From NCBI GenBank assembly GCA_000729835.1, contig JFHB01000233.1, positions 1-45,222 of the forward strand: DNA of 45,222 bases, in the 5' to 3' direction. The DNA is from Atkinsonella hypoxylon. Taxonomy: Eukaryota; Ascomycota; Sordariomycetes; Hypocreales; Clavicipitaceae. The translations under genes and the position numbers were made by a program. This document shows positions 23,048 to 33,947 of this stretch, piece by piece. The stretch's first letter is position 1; the number at the start of each line of letters is the position of its first letter. The notes under the pieces were generated by a model. It was given only the letters and a program-made list of their open reading frames with translations, had not been told where the DNA came from and did no database searches.

Positions 23048-23634
23048 ATTATATCCTTACCTATACCTACTAAAGTAGAGCCTTAATCTAAAGCGCTAAT
23101 TATATCCTTACCTACCCTAGCCTCTATACCTTCTGCTAATACTACTATCTTAGCTCTAGCTTCTACACTACTTTAGGGACACTATATAGCTTCTCTAGCT
23201 TCTATTCTGCAACTGCCTAGAGAGTAATAGAGCGCCTTCTAGGTAGTTATACCTTTACACTATAAGCACTAATGCCTCTTTACTACTTACTAAGAAATTT
23301 CTTTTTTTTTTTTTTTTATAATTATATAGGCCTCTATAAAGAGAAGTTTATTTTCTTTTATTTTTAGTTAAAGGTAACTAAGTTATTGTTAAAGTTTATA
23401 TAAAATTTTACTGTACCTTTACTAAGCCTATTGTTAAATTAAGCGTTCTTTTACTATAACTTAAATTAATCTAGTGCCTCTATATTAAGAAAGTTTTCTA
23501 GTGGTTTCTATATAGGCTAAATAAATTCTACTTACTTAATAAGTACTTAATAGTGTCTCTCTTAGCCTAAAGCGTTTTTAGCAGCTAGAATTTCCTCTAC
23601 TCTATATTCCTTAAGGGATAGGTTAATATCTATT
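23048..23634. other. Spacer between head-to-head elements B and E; no gene seen
   Basis: These 587 bp are the only substantial sequence here that I cannot assign to a retrotransposon. A 16-bp direct repeat ATTATATCCTTACCTA occurs at 23048-23063 and 23099-23114. A run of 16 T lies at 23302-23317. The region is AT-rich and stop-rich in all frames, and I recognise no protein or RNA motif. It should contain the original target sequence, with ATTAT (23048-23052) next to B and CTATT (23630-23634) next to E. It may be an older, unrecognisable repeat. Confidence 0.6.
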
Positions 23635-24338
23635 TGTTAAAAATAAGCTACCCTGTATAGCCTATTTTTATGCTTACTAGTTGCCTGTTAGTTGCTCTAT
23701 CACGTGACCCTAACTAGGTCTTGTTACGTTGATTTTTAGTAGAGATATCGCTATTACTAGATGCAAAACATCTAGAATTAACTAAGGCAAAGTTGCCTAA
23801 CCTATAGTTAACTTTAACAGCGATTTTCTCTATAACTAGCAATAGTAGAAATTCAAGAAGTATACTATTTAAAAGCTAAGAATTAGGACTATTTAATAGT
23901 ATAATTGTTAGATAGAGTTACTTATAAGGGTTGCTTATTATTAGTGGAATTTGTTAAATTATGCACGTAGGCGTCTCGTTTATATAACTATAAGTTGATT
24001 TTTTTGTTTTTATATAGTAAATCTTTTTGCGGAAATTATAAAGTGGCCTATAAGCCCCTTCTAGCAACTATAGCCTGCTAATATAGTTAGTAGGTCTATA
24101 AAGGACTAGAAAGATTTAAGATCCTACTCTCACTAAGTTCGTTATAGCGCTCTTAATATAAAGATACTACTATTACAGTTATCTATTGCCTCTACGTAAT
24201 CTATACTATACACTACAGCTTAATTTAGGCTGCTGCTGCTTCTACTACGTAATAATTGCTAGGAGCAATTATAGGTGCTAAATATAAGAGACCACTACCC
24301 TCTTCTATCTAGTTCTGTAATCCCTATTATTTTTAATA
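23635..24338 (+). repeat. 5' LTR of element E (family 1, 704 bp)
   Basis: It starts TGTTAAAAATAAGC and ends TATTTTTAATA (CA changed to TA), followed directly by GGTTATAAGCCC. It contains the branched inverted-repeat block at 23747-23824. Confidence 0.9.
23747..23824 (+). repeat. Branched inverted-repeat block inside the family-1 LTR
   Basis: The outer arms ATCGCTATTA (23747-23756) and TAACAGCGAT (23815-23824) enclose two hairpins. One is CTAGATG-CAAAA-CATCTAG (23757-23775) and the other AGGCAA-AG-TTGCCT (23785-23798). The result is a three-way-junction fold. Every family-1 LTR that contains this segment has it. Confidence 0.8.
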
Positions 24339-25278
24339 GGTTATAAGCCCGAAAGACCTATCTGCAAGCTGTTAGCCCGCTAAAATCTACTATTGTGTAC
24401 TGTATTACCCACTAGAAGCTATATTAAGACCTACGCTAGCAGCTATTGCTGCTATTAGTAGCTTGCTAGAAGCTATTAATACCTGCTGTACATACATCGC
24501 CAGCCACTATACTAGTGTTTTTATTCTGCCTACCCTATGCCTTCTGCACTAGTCCTATACACCCTATATATATACACTTTTAAAGCTATTCTTAATAGCT
24601 AGGTTCTATTGTTATGCAACATTAAAATATATATATCTGCACACATTACATTCGCACTGTAAATCGTTTTATTAGGCACTGCTTAATTAATTATTTCTAT
24701 TAAGAAATAAGCTTAGCGCTGCACTATATCGCTTGTTGTTATGCTGTTATCTTATATATTATGCACCCTGTGCACCTCTGTTAGTAGCTATACTACAATT
24801 TATAGTGTATGCCTAACAGCTCTTGTTATAGATATTTCTATGTTTTTAGTCGCAGAATTAATTTATATAGTAATCCTACTGGTTAGGATTTTAAAGTAGG
24901 AATTAGCTGGATATCCCTAAATTAGCTGTACCTAGGTCTCTACTAATTTATTAGAACCTAATTAGAGAAGAATCTCCTGAATTTTTTAGCTAAAAATAGC
25001 TAGAACTGTATTTTATGCCTCTTGCAACCGCTTGTCAATCTAGTCTGCTATATAAATTGTATGCGTATATAGATCGCAATATAACGCAGCCTTAGAGCCT
25101 GTTATACCTGTTACGAAAGAAATTAGAGAAAAATCTCAGTATAATTTCTAAAAATATAGAGCACTTCTAGCCTATATTTAGTAAGAATTATTACTGTTAT
25201 TTACTACTATTTCCACTGTAATTTAGCTATAATTAGCTATAAAAGAGCGTTAAATTAGCTACTTTTTAAACCCTTAAA
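24339..25278 (+). other. Leader of element E with primer-binding site
   Basis: This 940-bp noncoding leader starts GGTTATAAGCCCGA. TTATAAGCCC at 24341-24350 differs by one G-to-A from TTATGAGCCC, the complement of the anticodon-loop end of an initiator tRNA-Met half. The leader holds small palindromes such as the TGCAC/GTGCA pair near 24763 and AAATAGCTA-type hairpins near 24986. No gene is seen. Confidence 0.75.
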
Positions 25279-27221
25279 ATAGCACTAAAAGGAACAGGCA
25301 AAGGAAAGAGCACAAGCTCTAAAAGGGGTAGTAGTTCTAGTACACTAGCTACAGCTGCTACTAGCTTTCCTAGTCCAGTAAGGTCCCCCCCTTAGCTAGT
25401 AGATTTCTCTTCTAATGAAGAAGATTATACAGCTAAGAAGGCTTTAAAGGAAGCTAGATTAGCTTCTAAAAGAGTAGTATAAGTCTATAATGTGCAAGCT
25501 AATCTAAAAGCTTAAATAGATAAGCAACAAGAGACCCTAAATAGATTCATTAGGTATAGTGAAGCAAAATAAAGCTAAAATGAAGGTAATATAGCTGATT
25601 TACTAAGTAAATTAGATACTATAATTACATCTATAAGTAATCTCTTAATAGAGTCTCTAAAGGTAGATCCTGTTACTTCTAAGACTTCTAAAGTCTCTTT
25701 TAAAGTCTCTAAACCTTCTAGTTCCTCTAATAGTGCTACTTTTCTGCCTGCTTTTAATAAAGGCACTATAAAAGAGTTAAATAAGAAGGTCTACTCTATT
25801 CTAGAGGCTGCTAAGCTAAAAGGCCCTAAAAATTTTAAACAGTAGAAGCAAGCTTTAACTATTTAATTTAGGGCACTAGGATTCCCTTAATTTATTAATA
25901 ATCCTAGTATAGCTAGTACTTTAGTAGATTTAGAACAAGCTATTATCCTTATAATTATAAGAGATAGTTGCTAATCTAGACCTTAAGCTGCTATAAGCTA
26001 GCATAAGTTCCCTGTAGATACCTATAACGTTCTAGTTAGGCAATATTTGTAGAGTGCTAAGATATAATGTAGTACGCTATATGCTAGTTATTACAACTTA
26101 TCGTTTTCGAACTATAAGGGATCTTTAGAGGCCTTTAATGCTGAATTTAATAATTTACTAGCTAGATTATAGCTCTATAGTGTAGCTATTAATCCTATTA
26201 ACTAGGTAAATTATTATATTAATGCTTTAAAGAAGACCTTCCCTAGCTAGGCTAAAAGGCAGCAATATTCTATTAGAGCTGCTAGAGCATAAGGTCTATC
26301 TGTAAAAATGCTGAATTTACAGTTCCTTATAGCTGATTTATTAGAAGAATAAAGAGATAAAAGCTCCTCTATATCTAAAGCTCTTAGTTATAAAGCTTCT
26401 AACTCTAATAGTTCTAATAATAATAATAAAGCTAACTAAGGAAAGAATTCTCTTAATCAGAAGAAGAATTCCGATTCTAATTCTAATAATTCTAATGCCT
26501 CTAAAGATACAAATAAAGCCTTTAAGAATAAGAAGAAGTAGAAGGGCTAAAGAAGAAGTAACAAAAATTCTAGGAATAAGGATGGAGAAGCTGCTTTTGC
26601 TATAGGTTGTTATAACCTATCTACTAGCAACTAGGATACTATAGATTCTGATAGTAAATCTAGCAGTTCTAGTAGTGATAATTCTTACGATTTAGATACA
26701 GAATCCACTACTAGTAATACTAGTACTACTAGTAATAATACCCCTTCTTTTAACTATTCCAATACAATAATTAAAAACTCCTTACTATACAATATAGGTT
26801 CTACCTGTTATATAGTTAACAATAAGGCATTTTTTAGGACTTTTAAGCCTATAAAAAAGGGTAAAACCGCGCCTATTGCTACTAAAGGAGGTCCTATTTA
26901 TCCTAAAGGACAGGGAACTGCTGTATTCTAGGTACTAGTTAGTATAAATCCAGCTAAATACAGGCCTTTAGCTCTAAAGGATGCTCTATATTGCCTAGGT
27001 TTAGATACTAACCTAATTAGTAGTCTAAAGCACTATTTAACAGGGGGCACTCTCCTTAGAAATCAGCTATTTCTAGCTAATAGAAGCTGCTATAGGCTTC
27101 TAAATCCCAAAAAGCATAGTTTCTTCTTACAGCTTAAGGGGCAAGAGACCCCTAGAGTATGTAAAAACTACGCAAATCTCTCTTATATAGGATTTACTAG
27201 TAATAGGTATAATGGCGGTTA
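25279..27221 (+). pseudogene. Copia gag-protease of element E, RIP-degraded
   Basis: The proposed start is ATA at 25279-25281, in the context AAA-ATA-GCA, read as ATG lost by G-to-A. The frame encodes ALKGTGKGKSTSSK, then a Ser-rich N-terminus and a helical gag core (ARLASKRVVQVYN; LQLYSVAIN; QYSIRAARAQ with stops at some Gln). A basic Lys/Asn/Ser-rich stretch follows near 26400-26580, then the protease. I see no CCHC knuckle. The protease motif is LLYNIGSTCYIVNN, with Asn at 26791-26793 in place of the catalytic Asp. Gag and protease share one frame, so the family made a gag-pol fusion without a frameshift. D3 cuts the frame at 27221 and it resumes at 33413. Confidence 0.87.
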
Positions 27222-27744
27222 TATCAAAAGGGAGATAGAAGAGATAACAGAAGAGAGAGAAGATGAAGAAGCTTCTAGTGTGTAGAAGAGTGTGAATTGC
27301 TTGCTTAATTCCTCTAACTTAGGAGGGAGGAAGCGGCCTATATATAGCTAATTCTAAGAGAGGAAGAAAGAGAAGAAGAGAAGGAAAAACAAGAAGGGGG
27401 ATAGCTAGATACCCGAAAATCCTGCAGCTTGTAGAGCGAGAGAATTCCGAGAGATGCTAAGTAATCTGTTACACTGCCTCTATAAGAGGGGCTAATATTA
27501 GTGTGTATAGAGCTCTATAACAAAGGAAAGATAACAGACTAGATAACCCCTGTTCTATTCTATTCTGGTCTACTACACCTACTTGTTTCCTACACTTAGT
27601 TGTTGTAACTAAGTTCCTTTGTTGTGCTACTGTTGGAGTAGTTATGCTGGTAACAGCTGTTAGAGCTGATGTTGCATGAAGCTGGCGATGTTAGTATCGC
27701 TGGTGTTGTAGCCACTTTTGGCACTAGTGAAGCTACTTTTAACA
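27222..27744 (-). repeat. 3' LTR of element D3 (family 2)
   Basis: It is 523 bp, from TATCAAAAGGGAG to CTACTTTTAACA, and is followed by the minus-strand polypurine tract AGGGAGGTA (27745-27753). The inner end keeps the canonical terminal CA, so the original LTR ends were TG...CA. Confidence 0.9.
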
Positions 27745-27779
27745 TACCTCCCTAGATAGGTTGTTGGTTAACAAGCTAT

Positions 27780-30700
27780 CTATTCCTCTTTGGAGTCTTT
27801 AAGCTCTTTAAGCTTAACAAGACTTTCTACATCTACAAGACCAAGTTGATTACAGAAGGTAATAAATTTCTAACTAATAAGAGCTTTAGTAAGTCCATTA
27901 GCAACTATATCTGCTGTTAGTGTGTAAGAGAGCTAGAAGAGGCCTTCTTTATAGGCCTACTGAAGCCAACAGTTGTAAACATCAACGTGTTTTAAAGCGG
28001 TCTTAATTCGAGGAATATTAAGAGTTATAAGACGAATTGTCTAAAGGTTATTACATTAGATAACAGGGGGTTAGTTGCTAATATCTAGCTTAAGACCTAA
28101 TTAGTTAAGAAGCCTAGATACAGAGATTAAGTCTTTTACTGTTATAGAAAGAGCTAGAAGCTCTGCTTCTGTAGAGGAAGTTGTAACTGTAGGTTGCTTA
28201 GTTGCTTGCTAACTAATTGCTCCACTAAAGAGACTAAAGAAAGAGCCTTATAACGATTTACGGGTTTCTTTATTGTTAGCGTAAGCAGCATTAGAAGCTA
28301 CTACAAGCTCTTGTTAGTTGCTATTAGAGAATTAAATAGCAAGAAATCGAGTGAGAAAGAGGTAGATAACTACTTCTACAGCTACTTTATAGTGATATTT
28401 AGAGGGATTCTAAAGGTGCTTAAAGAGTCTAGATACAGCAAGAGCTATATCTAGCCTTATTATTATAGAAGGGTAGTTAATAGAACTAATAAGCTTTTAA
28501 TACTAGTATATCTGTTAAGAAGAGGCTTATTGCTAGTTCCTTTTAAGTTGTTGTTCTAGAATTAGGTAGGTTTTCTTAGGTATCTTTCTAGAGAGAAATT
28601 TATTAGCAATTTTCTCTATATAAGAGTCTTGTAAAAGCTAGGTCTTTTAAAGCTTTTAATTGCAGATAATTTAAATTCTAAGAAACTACTTTAAATCCCC
28701 TAGGATCTTTATCTTATAACTATCTTAAAGTCCTTATGCAATTCCTTATGCCTTATCCCTGTTTTTAGATTAAAAGATAAGTACAATATTATCTATAAAG
28801 TAGAAGATAACTACTGTATCTAAAATTATAATATAAGGGTCTTCTGTAACTACCTATAGTTATAGTTTTTAAAGAGTTAAAGAGAGATCTTTCTGCTAGA
28901 GATAGAGGGACCTCCTTAGGCTATATAGAGCCCTAAGAAGCAACAAAGCCTATCCTAGTTTCTTAAATCCATTAGGATAATTAATATAAATAGTTTTATC
29001 TTAAAGACTATTAGTAAAGGCAGAGACAGCGTCTATTTAGATAGAATCGAGGTTGAATTTCATTAGAATTACTATAAGGATTTAAAAGGATCTAGCTGCA
29101 AGGGTTGCTGCATAAGTCTCTTTTAAGCTTATAGGTTAAAGGTCTCCTCTTATACAGATTCTAGCTTTAAATTAAGTAAGGTATCCGTACTTATTGAATT
29201 TATACTTAAAGACCTAGGTAAGAGGAATTAGCTTGTATCCAGTAAGAAGATCTATAACTAGTGTTAGTTAAAAGGTTCCCTTTTCCTAGTTATTGTTAAA
29301 TTCCTTTGTTACTGCCTCTTTAAACTCGTTAATAAATTAGTGCTGTTGTAGCTCTTTCTAGTTCCTAGGTTTAGGGGGAAGACTTTATCAATAAAGTCTT
29401 TCCTTTATGCCTAGTAGAAAGCTACTAGCAAAGGCAAAGTTGGAAGAATTATAGGTAGCTAGTCTAGCTAACCTACAAGGGTTAGTTAGTTGTAGAAGAG
29501 ACTGAGGCTCTAGACTTAGTGTTAGTAACTAGGAAGGTTCCTGTTGTTAAAGAGGTTCCTTATCTATAGAGGGTTCTATAGATAAAGTGAAGTCTTAGTA
29601 TTCTTCTGGGTTTAAAACAGGTAGAAGCTGCACTTCTATAAGTGTAGTTAGTTAGAAGTCTTTAAATTCATTAAAGGTTAATTTAATGTATGCTAGAAGC
29701 TGGATTTAAACCTCTTGTTCTTGCTGAATAGGTTGCTTTTTGTGTAGGTTGTAGAAGGAAGATTCGTTGAAAGTAACGTCTCTTACTCTTCTAATCTTGT
29801 TTTTCGTTAGAATCTAGATGCAGAAGATGTTTAAGGAATTGTAACCAACTAGGTAACTAATCTCTGCATAGGGTGAAGTCTTAAGTTCTTGTTTAGCTGT
29901 ATTCTTAAGAGCTTCTAGTGTAAGAGGATAAGCTCTATAACTAAAGGCTTTAAGGAAAGAGATATCTAGTTTAAGGAAGCTAGAATATCTAGTATTCTTG
30001 TTGTTTTTAGAAAGCTAAGTGTAGAATACCTAAAAAGGGGTCTTCTAATCTATACCTTATTGAGGGGTTCTGTTGTATAAGAACGTTGCTGTTTTCTAGA
30101 GTTTAGGCTATAATTTAGAAGGTAGATTCAAGGAAAGCTGTAAGGTCCTAGCTTTAGTAGCTATTATACCCCCTAATCTTTTAGCTTAACCGTTTTAGGC
30201 TAAGGTATATAGTGCTGTTAGCTTGTCTTTAATTCCTTATTGCTAGATCTAGGTTGTGTAGTCTTATTAAAGACCTCTTTTGTTGTCTTAATAGATAATA
30301 TAAATATCTAGTTGCTACTGTCTCTTTATATAGTTGTTAAAGACTTTAAGCTTTAAGACTAACTCTTATTAAGTTAAAGAAAACAAAGGATAATACGTAA
30401 TTATCTTTATAAAATTATCCTTAATTAGAAGAGCTAAATTAGAACTGTTGTATCCTTATTCTAGTTTAAAGATATTAATAAAGACTTTCTAGAAGGGTTT
30501 AGAACTAGAGCCTAGAGGAGGTTCTCTGTTGATTTTCCTAGTTACCTTTAAAAGAGAACAAGCTTTACATTTAATTTTTGTAAATCCAGTGATCTTAGCT
30601 CCTGTAGTTGCTTCTACTAGGTGTTTAAGAGCTTCCTTGTTAAAATGCCCTAATTGTTAATGCTATAGGTCTGCTGAAGCTAAGGAAGTTGTTGAAAAGG

Positions 30701-32171
30701 AACTATTAGGTTAATCGTTAATTTCGTTGAATTTAATAGTTAGTTGCCTATAGTTCCTTATTGTTTAGAAGAGGTTGCTTAAGTCTTTCGTAACCCAACC
30801 TATCTTTAGATTCTAGTTGTATCTAGCTTATAGAAGCTTATCTAGGCTTACTACATTAGTGTAGAATGTAGGAACAAAGGCAACCTATTGAAGTTAGAAG
30901 AGTCCTTTGTTAGTTCTAACAAGAACGCAGCTGTATCCTAGAATAGGAAGGCTTAAATCTCCAGCAAAGATCTATTGTGTTGTAGTAGCTTCCTTATAAT
31001 CCAATAACCTATCTAGGTTATTAGTTATATAGATGTTAGAGCTAGAATCGAGAATCCAGGAGTCCCTTAGAGGATAAGGGGTATTGGAATTGCTAAAAGA
31101 AGAAGATAGATTGGCAAAGGCAGAACCAATAACTAGATTCAAGGAAGAAGAGGATCCCTTAGGAAGAATATCGTTGCTAATAGACAGGTTATCTCTTTTT
31201 AATGTATATGTTACCTTCTTTATAGACTTATCGTTCTTAAGTTTTTGTTAAATAGATTCAATAGTCTTCTCGTTAGGTTTCTAGTCTTTTAGTCTATTGT
31301 TGCTTACTAAGTAATAACACTTATTATACTTATAAGGCTTTCCACAGATGCATATAGGATTTAAATTCGAATTCGAATTTAGTGGATTTAGCTGTTTCAA
31401 AGAAGAAGGAGTTTTCTAGTCCTAGAAGCTAGTAAAGGATCCGTTGTTGTTAGCCTTTATTTAGCTTTCGAAAAGATCCGCGATTTAGTAGCTATCTAGT
31501 ATCTTTTCCTTCCAATTAGGCTTATTAGAGATCGATTTATCTCTAATTCTATTGTGCTAATAGGTTAAAAAGGAAGAGTTAATTTGCTGAACAGCATTAA
31601 GGAAGTCTAAAGTTAGCTAAAGATTGTAGGTATCTAGTAGATTAATTTACTGTGCTTCTAAGAGTACCTTCTTATAGGAAGTAACAAATTCCTTTATCTT
31701 AGTTCTAGAAGGACTCTTTAATACAGCTTTATATCGAGAGAGTACTTCTTTTTTGTTGTCCTAAGATATTAGTTTTAATCGTTGTTGAAGAAGAAGAATC
31801 TGCTTAACGATATTATACTTATAGCTAATAGTTTTATAGTAGTTACTAACTGTTTTAACTATCTATTGTTAGATGCTGTTAAGGGCCTTCTTCTAGTTAT
31901 AGTAGTTCTAGAGCTTTATTTAATATTGTGTGTAGAGAAACTAAAGAATAGAGAATTTGTAGTTGTCTAAATCTCCTACTACAGTAACCTTTTTGTTAAT
32001 ATCCTTAGGTATTAGTTCTTATAGCTTAGTTAGTTCCTCTTTATTGTCCTCTGCTGGATTTAGGTAGCTCTAAACTCCTTCGTTTGTTGCGTATTTTTCG
32101 ATAACTAAAATCCAACGATTCCAGTCTCTTGCTGTATAAAGTTAGTATTAAGCTGTTAATCCGAGCTCTAT
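27780..32171 (-). pseudogene. Family-2 copia gag-pol polyprotein, copy D3, best preserved
   Basis: The span is 4392 bp, 1464 codons, in one frame on the minus strand from a proposed start ATA (32169-32171; ATG changed to ATA, then ELGLTA) to TAG (27780-27782). Because that TAG could once have been CAG, the next stop at 27768 is an alternative end. Gag has W-x-x-WILVIEKYATNEG and SYLNP. The zinc knuckle is near 31340. The protease keeps WILDSSSNIYITN, with Asp at 31047-31049 intact but Gly changed to Ser. The integrase finger is H-x4-LGHFN...KCKAC near 30650-30550. RT has FIDN (28788-28799) where YxDD is expected. RNase H shows AAYANNKE near 28280 and STEAELLALS near 28150. Stops remain at several Gln and Trp codons, so it is dead, but it is the best template for reconstructing the family by alignment. 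Confidence 0.9.
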
Positions 32172-32884
32172 AGTGGAATCTATAGTAGAAATCTAGGTGT
32201 AAATCCAGTAGATTAATCGATAAAGAATCTATAGTAGAAATCCGTTTTGTGATTAGGGTTGAATTCGCTGTAGAATTCGTTGTTAAATTTAGTGTAGATT
32301 TAAGACTAAAAATTAATGTTATACTTTACTGTTAGATTTAAAACTAATGCCGAAAGAAAATCAAGAAGTTAAGTTAAGTGAAATATTCTATTTTTAAAGA
32401 CAAATTTAGAATAGAAATCGGATTTTGAATTAGAGCAAAATCCGTAGTGAAAATCAGGGCGCTTTTGGTAGCGTAACTGCTTAATTCGTTGTTAAATCGT
32501 TGTAAGTGTTATCTCTTTAAAAGGGTTAATAACTAACTCCTTCTGCTAACCCTCTAGGGTTAGGGTTAGGGTTAGGGTTAATATTACGTAATTAATATTA
32601 AAGAGGTTGTTATTGTAGTGAATAACGAGAAAAGATATTATCGTTATTAATAACAAGAAAAGATGTTATTGTTGTTAATAACGAGAAAGTTATTATCGTT
32701 ATAGATAATAGGGAAATTACGTGGTTTAGTGCAAAGCACGTAACTGTGTAATAAAAAGAGTGTTATTAAAGATACTAGGTATCTATAATAACGGAATAAT
32801 ATAAATAGCTTTAGGGAGCTAAAGAAGATAATAGAGTTATTAAAAAGGTGAAGATGCTAAAGAAGGGCAAACTAGGCTTATAAC
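32172..32884 (-). other. Leader of element D3
   Basis: This 713-bp noncoding leader carries the telomere-like repeat at 32556-32580, the tandem repeat array at about 32600-32709 and the primer-binding site TTATAAGCCT (minus strand) at 32874-32883. Confidence 0.8.
32556..32580 (-). repeat. Telomere-like repeat in the D3 leader, four units
   Basis: Four perfect AGGGTT units on the plus strand are preceded by CTAACCCTCT, so the flank and first unit form the inverted pair CTAACCCT-CT-AGGGTTAG. D4 has the same four units at 39991-40014. Confidence 0.92.
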
Positions 32885-33407
32885 TATTAAAAGGGAGATA
32901 GAAGAGATAACAGAAGAGAGAGAAGATAAAGAAGCTTCTAGTGTGTAGAAGAGTGTAAATTGCTTGCTTAATTCCTCTAACTTAGGAGGGAGGAAGCAGC
33001 CTATATATAGCTAATTCTAAGAGAGGAAGAAAGAGAAGAAGAGAAGGAAAAACAAGAAGGGGGATAGCTAGATACCCAAAAATCCTACAGCTTGTAGAGC
33101 GAGAGAATTCCGAGAGATGCTGAGTGATCTGTTGCACTGCCTCTATAAGAGGGGCTGATATTAGTGTATATAGAGCCTTATAACAAAGGAAAGATAACAG
33201 ACTAGATAACCCCTGTTCTATTCTATCCTGGTCTACTACACCTACTTGTTTCCTACACTTAGTTGTTGTAACTAAGTTCCTTTGTTGTGCTACTGTTGGA
33301 GTAGTTGTGCTGGTAACAGCTGTTGGAGCTGATGTTGCATGAAGCTGGCGATGTTGGTATCGCTGGTGTTGTGGCCACTTTTGGCACTAGTGAAGCTACT
33401 TTTGACA
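32885..33407 (-). repeat. 5' LTR of element D3 (family 2)
   Basis: It is 523 bp and its outer end reads TTGTGGCCACTTTTGG and CTACTTTTGACA, one of the least mutated LTR ends in the window. It is followed by GGTTA and element E. Confidence 0.9.
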
Positions 33408-33947
33408 GGTTATAATACTAGTTATCCTATAGAGGTTTAAATCCCTCAACAGTCTAGTTTTAATCTAGAGGAATATAGCTGAATCGAGGACTCCCTTTAC
33501 TAAAGAAGACTGCTTTTATTACTAAAGGTATTCCTAATTTTACAAAAATTAAGGAAAAGGATTTTAACTGCCTAGCTTGCAATTAAGCTAAAGCTGTTAG
33601 AAGACCTAGTAAGCATACTATTCCTGACCCCCCTAGATGTTTAGATATTATAGAGGGAGATACCGTTAAAATAGAGCCTATACTGCACAATAAGAGGCCT
33701 TTAGTTCTTTTTCTAATTAATAGAAAATCATGGTATAAGTGGTCTTTTAATCTAGCTAATAAAGAGGGTTCTACTCTCTATAGCTGTATTAAAGGCTTCT
33801 TTAAGGAATTAAAGAACCAGTATAACTGCTACCCTAAACACCTTCATTTTGATAGTAGTACAGAAATTAATACTAGGTTGCAAGCTTAGCTATCTTCTAA
33901 GGGTATTTGCTTTAGCACCTCTTGCCCCTATATTTACAAACAGAATG
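33408..33947 (+). pseudogene. Element E integrase, N-terminal part, with internal deletion
   Basis: This continues the E polyprotein between D3 and D4. It encodes the CxxC half of the zinc finger (NCLACN near 33568), the first catalytic-region Asp (GDTVKIEP near 33660) and LHFDSSTEI near 33843. The next block is ICFSTSCPYIYKQN, where copia integrases normally have E-x-S. That Glu position is Ser (AGC, 33914-33916). At 33487-33490 (AGGA) the sequence jumps from the protease-integrase linker to GLPLLKK, skipping 322 bp that element B retains. The skip includes HVRLGH, the His half of the finger, and shifts the frame. Confidence 0.87.

Larger units (their letters stand above)
27222..33407 (-). 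mobile_element. Element D3: full-length family-2 Ty1/copia, least mutated copy
   Basis: It is 6186 bp with LTRs of 523 bp (3' LTR 27222-27744, 5' LTR 32885-33407). The target duplication is GGTTA at 27217-27221 and 33408-33412. Both LTRs share a 3-bp gap (ACTAGTGAAGC where other copies have ACTAGTGTTGAAGC), as expected if they came from one reverse-transcription event. More CG and CA dinucleotides survive in the body than in D1, D2 or D4. Confidence 0.94.

Noticed and set aside
23302..23317. T16 run as a polymerase III terminator
   Set aside because: No tRNA, 5S or other polymerase III gene is recognisable upstream on either strand.
25575..25766. Minus-strand open frame of 63 codons
   Set aside because: It is antisense to the gag frame of element E, in a stretch where stops were introduced on the sense strand only.
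31782..31970. Plus-strand open frame of 62 codons
   Set aside because: It is antisense to the D3 gag region and has no motif of its own.
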